Assembly (NCBI GenBank): GCA_002482505.1
Contig: DLGD01000003.1
Coordinates: 1-35,165, forward strand
Direction of reading: 5' to 3'
Source of the DNA: Christensenella sp. UBA7703
Lineage (GTDB): Bacteria; Bacillota; Clostridia; Christensenellales; CAG-138
DNA: 35,165 nucleotides
Translations under genes and position numbers: made by a program
Part shown: piece after piece, positions 32,915 to 35,165 of the stretch
How positions within the stretch are numbered: the first letter of the stretch is position 1
How the letters are laid out: every line of letters starts with the position of its first letter
The notes under the pieces: generated by a model
Database searches by the model: none
What the model was told of the DNA's origin: nothing
What the model saw: the letters and a program-made list of their open reading frames with translations, nothing else

Positions 32915-34567
32915 ATGTACGAAAAATATTCGGGATTGCCCGACACAACAAAATCATCCCAGCAAAGCGGAAGCCGCCCTCCGGAGCGTCCGGTCAACCG
33001 CGCCACGCGGCCTTCCAGCAGCCAAATGGAGTATTATCAGGCGCCAAACCGCACCGCATCGCAAGCCTCCGCAAAGAGAACCAGCGCGCGCAAAGCAAAA
33101 GCCCGCAAGCGCAAGATGATTCTTGCAGGCATGAGTATTGCGTTTCTTGCGTTGATTGCGGTTGCCGTCGTCGTTTTAGTCAACAGTTGCGCCGGTCCCG
33201 CGCAGGTTGATCTCGAAACCGGGAAATTCCGCAACGGGGTCACCATCAACGGCATGGATGTTTCCGGCAGGACGATTGATGAAGTGCGTCCCCAATTGGA
33301 GTCCAATGAATCTACCATGATGGAGCGAATCGCCATCACGCTTTCCAGTGCGGAACTCAACGCGACCATCACCGGCGCGGATATGAATGTATCCTCCAAT
33401 CTCAACGAGGTCATTGAGCAGGCGCTTGCCGGTGGCGCAAACCAAAACTATTCCACAAAGATCAGCATCGACGAAACCGCTCTTTCAAACCGTATCGATG
33501 CAATCAATCAGACATCCAGCAAACCGCCCGTCGACGCAAGCGCGACGATGGACTTCTCCAGCAGCGGAAAACCCAGCCCTCAATATGTGGAAGGAACCCC
33601 CGGCTTTGGCTTGGATGTTGCCTCGACCATTGCTTTGGTTAAGCAGGCGGTCGACGCGGGACAATGGCAAACTACGCTGACCCCGACGTTGACAAATATT
33701 CCGCCTTCCATCACGGTTGCAGATATTCAGGCGAACTTTACGCAAATTGCGAAATTCACCACAACCTATGACTTCAAAGGCACCGCAGAGGACACGGAAG
33801 ACCAGCGCGCCGTCATCCCCAACCGCGCATTCAACGTGGAAAAAGCCTCTGCCGCGATCAACAAACAGGTTGTCAAGCCCGGCGAAACCTTCAGCTTCAA
33901 CGATACTGTGGGCGACCGCACCGAGGCCAACGGCTGGATGTTAGCCAATGGCATCTTTGGTGGTGACACGATGACAAAGCAGTACGGCGGTGGTGTTTGC
34001 CAGGTCAGCACAACACTTTATAACGCCGTGATGCAAGTATTTCCTTATATCGAGATCGTCGAGCGCCAACGCCACTCTATTCCGTCCACCTATGTGGATA
34101 AAGGCTTGGACGCAACCGTCGATACGAACCATATCGATTTCAGATTCAAAAACACTTCCGAACACGAGTTGTATATCTACTCGTATTCGACCGAAAATAA
34201 GCGGGCCAAAAGCCGCAAACGGGACCTGAATATCGTCATCTATGGGCAGGCACTTCCCGCAGGCGAAGAATACAAACTTCGCGCGGTAGTCGTTTCGGAA
34301 GAATCTCCAGGCACGGAGGAGATCACCGAAACCAAGAATCTGTTTATCGGCGAAGAGAAGATACTTGCAGAGCCGCGTTCGAAATTTACGGTAGACGTAT
34401 ATGTCGATCATTACGTAAACGGCAACGTGACAGAGCAAAACTTCCGGTATACGGATGTTTACCCCGGCAACCCGCTGAGAAAGCAAATAGGAATCAAGCC
34501 AACACCCACGCCGATCCCCTCTCCCACGCCAACACCCGCCCCAACACCGGTTGTTGAAGGGCCATAA
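32915..34567 (+). CDS. VanW-family cell-surface protein
   Basis: A 550-aa membrane-anchored protein. The cytoplasmic N-terminus (1-67) is Ser/Gln-rich then strongly basic (KAKARKRK). A transmembrane anchor (68-90) follows. Two peptidoglycan-binding-4-like repeats come next (about 95-270; GVTINGMDVSGRTIDEV is typical). The VanW domain (about 300-430) has NRAFNVEKASAAIN, PGETFSFNDTVGDRTEANGW, and YGGGVCQVSTTLYNAV with the conserved Cys. The C-terminal tail is Pro/Thr-rich. VanW is named after vancomycin clusters, but this broad family does not by itself show resistance. GAAGG precedes ATG 32915. Confidence 0.9.
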   Translation: MYEKYSGLPDTTKSSQQSGSRPPERPVNRATRPSSSQMEYYQAPNRTASQASAKRTSARKAKARKRKMILAGMSIAFLALIAVAVVVLVNSCAGPAQVDLETGKFRNGVTINGMDVSGRTIDEVRPQLESNESTMMERIAITLSSAELNATITGADMNVSSNLNEVIEQALAGGANQNYSTKISIDETALSNRIDAINQTSSKPPVDASATMDFSSSGKPSPQYVEGTPGFGLDVASTIALVKQAVDAGQWQTTLTPTLTNIPPSITVADIQANFTQIAKFTTTYDFKGTAEDTEDQRAVIPNRAFNVEKASAAINKQVVKPGETFSFNDTVGDRTEANGWMLANGIFGGDTMTKQYGGGVCQVSTTLYNAVMQVFPYIEIVERQRHSIPSTYVDKGLDATVDTNHIDFRFKNTSEHELYIYSYSTENKRAKSRKRDLNIVIYGQALPAGEEYKLRAVVVSEESPGTEEITETKNLFIGEEKILAEPRSKFTVDVYVDHYVNGNVTEQNFRYTDVYPGNPLRKQIGIKPTPTPIPSPTPTPAPTPVVEGP

Positions 34568-34586
34568 TCGCACCGCAGCCAAACAC

Positions 34587-34621
34587 AAAGACGGAAGCAA
34601 TCGCCTGCCTCCGTCTTTTTT
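34587..34621. terminator. Terminator after the VanW-family gene
   Basis: AAAGACGGA (34587-34595) pairs with TCCGTCTTT (34610-34618), with a partial inner GC stem and a T-tract to 34621. It separates the gene from the convergent GtrA-family gene. Confidence 0.85.
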
Positions 34622-34628
34622 GTTTCTC

Positions 34629-35078
34629 TTATGCATTTATGGAGATTTTGTCTTCTTTTCGCTCCGCGCGATAGATCAAAAACCTGCGTGAGAAGAAGTT
34701 AAACAGATAGGTCAATACGCCTGAAATCAGGCGCGAGATGCGATAGTCCACATGCAGCAGGTCGGTCAGAAGATACATACTGCCCTCCGTGATAGCAAGC
34801 GCCAGCAGCGAGATCATCACAAATAGCAGCAGCTCTTTCCCAATTGATAACCTTCCCCTTTGAAATACGATCCAGATGCCAATCAGGTAATTAACCGCAA
34901 TCCCCGCCAGAAATGCGAGCGGCACGGCAAGCAAATAATGCAACCCTACCCATTCTTTGAGCACGAGCAGCACGCAATAGTCCGCAACAAAGCCGCCAAA
35001 CGCCGCCAAAGCATATTTGATTGCCTGCATCGGAATTCGCTCGTTTTCATTCATCTTGCCATGTTCTTTTTTTCGCAT
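34629..35078 (-). CDS. GtrA-family membrane protein
   Basis: A 149-aa protein with four hydrophobic helices. It matches the GtrA pattern: IKYALAAFGGFVADYCVLLVLKEWVGLHYLLAVPLAFLAGIAVNYLIGIWIVF, then a helix pair ending RISRLISGVLTYLFNFFSRRFLIYRAERK. GtrA-like proteins are linked to flipping or handling lipid-linked sugars for surface polymers. The start is uncertain: ATG 35078 (MRKKEHGK) has no ribosome site, and ATG 35054 (MNENERIPMQ) is an alternative. With ATG 35078 the transcript would be leaderless. Confidence 0.85.
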   Translation of the reverse strand: MRKKEHGKMNENERIPMQAIKYALAAFGGFVADYCVLLVLKEWVGLHYLLAVPLAFLAGIAVNYLIGIWIVFQRGRLSIGKELLLFVMISLLALAITEGSMYLLTDLLHVDYRISRLISGVLTYLFNFFSRRFLIYRAERKEDKISINA

Positions 35079-35084
35079 AGCATC

Positions 35085-35113
35085 AGTATAGCAACCAGAG
35101 CGAATTCACACAA
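35085..35113 (-). promoter_or_regulatory. Promoter of the GtrA-family gene
   Basis: On the minus strand TTGTGT (35108-35113), a 17-bp spacer and TATACT (35085-35090). Six bases separate the -10 from ATG 35078. Confidence 0.5.
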
Positions 35114-35165
35114 CCAAAATGCAAAAGAAAAGAACCACCCAAATGAACCTGTAAAGTAAAAGTAG

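Noticed and set aside
32915..34567. Vancomycin resistance cluster (VanW plus Ddl)
   Set aside because: The Ddl gene is 21 kb away beside murF as a housekeeping pair, and there are no vanHAX or vanRS genes. VanW-domain proteins are common surface proteins in Clostridia.

Overview
The window looks like an ordinary chromosomal stretch of a low-to-mid GC Bacillota bacterium, most likely class Clostridia. I base this on strong AGGAGG-type ribosome binding sites, TTGACA/TATAAT promoters, rho-independent terminators after most units, and a typical gene repertoire (DegV, DUF47 with a PiT transporter, YesM/YesN, a VanW protein, CUT1 sugar importers without their own ATPase). Genus cannot be read from the sequence. 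I see no phage genes, transposase, CRISPR array or rRNA. There is one tRNA, tRNA-Pro(GGG).

Left third (1-13.1 kb): a partial type I asparaginase reads off the left edge. DegV and a hot-dog thioesterase follow, then two zinc-ribbon membrane proteins, an N-acyl-D-amino-acid deacylase-like amidohydrolase and a PfkB kinase resembling pseudouridine kinase. Convergent to these are glycogen phosphorylase and a zinc-peptidase lipoprotein. Next comes the peptidoglycan precursor pair ddl-murF, which overlap by 4 nt.

Middle (13.1-22.8 kb): a phosphate module (PiT transporter and DUF47 protein), then a class II aldolase-like protein with a second, metal-site-less copy of the domain, then the tRNA. A sugar-import operon follows on the minus strand: lipoprotein binding protein, two permeases, YhcH-family protein and RidA. 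An AraC-family regulator is divergent from it.

Right third (22.8-35.1 kb): a second CUT1 import operon (binding protein and two permeases) is divergent from a YesM/YesN two-component pair. A 12-bp direct repeat with 20-bp period sits against the poor -35 of the importer promoter and is a good candidate YesN operator. Beyond lie a DUF1275 membrane protein coupled to a VOC protein, then a TetR-controlled operon of two small His-containing membrane proteins (one DUF2871) with a perfect 20-bp palindromic operator. A VanW-family surface protein and a GtrA-family membrane protein close the window.

Both importers have a strong hairpin between the binding-protein gene and the permease genes, which would favour more binding protein than permease. 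The least explained items are the TetR/membrane-protein operon, the pseudo-domain aldolase, a 166-bp imperfect palindrome at 22.65-22.81 kb and a 34-bp direct repeat upstream of the DUF1275 gene. I did not find a clearly new multi-gene defence or mobile system.
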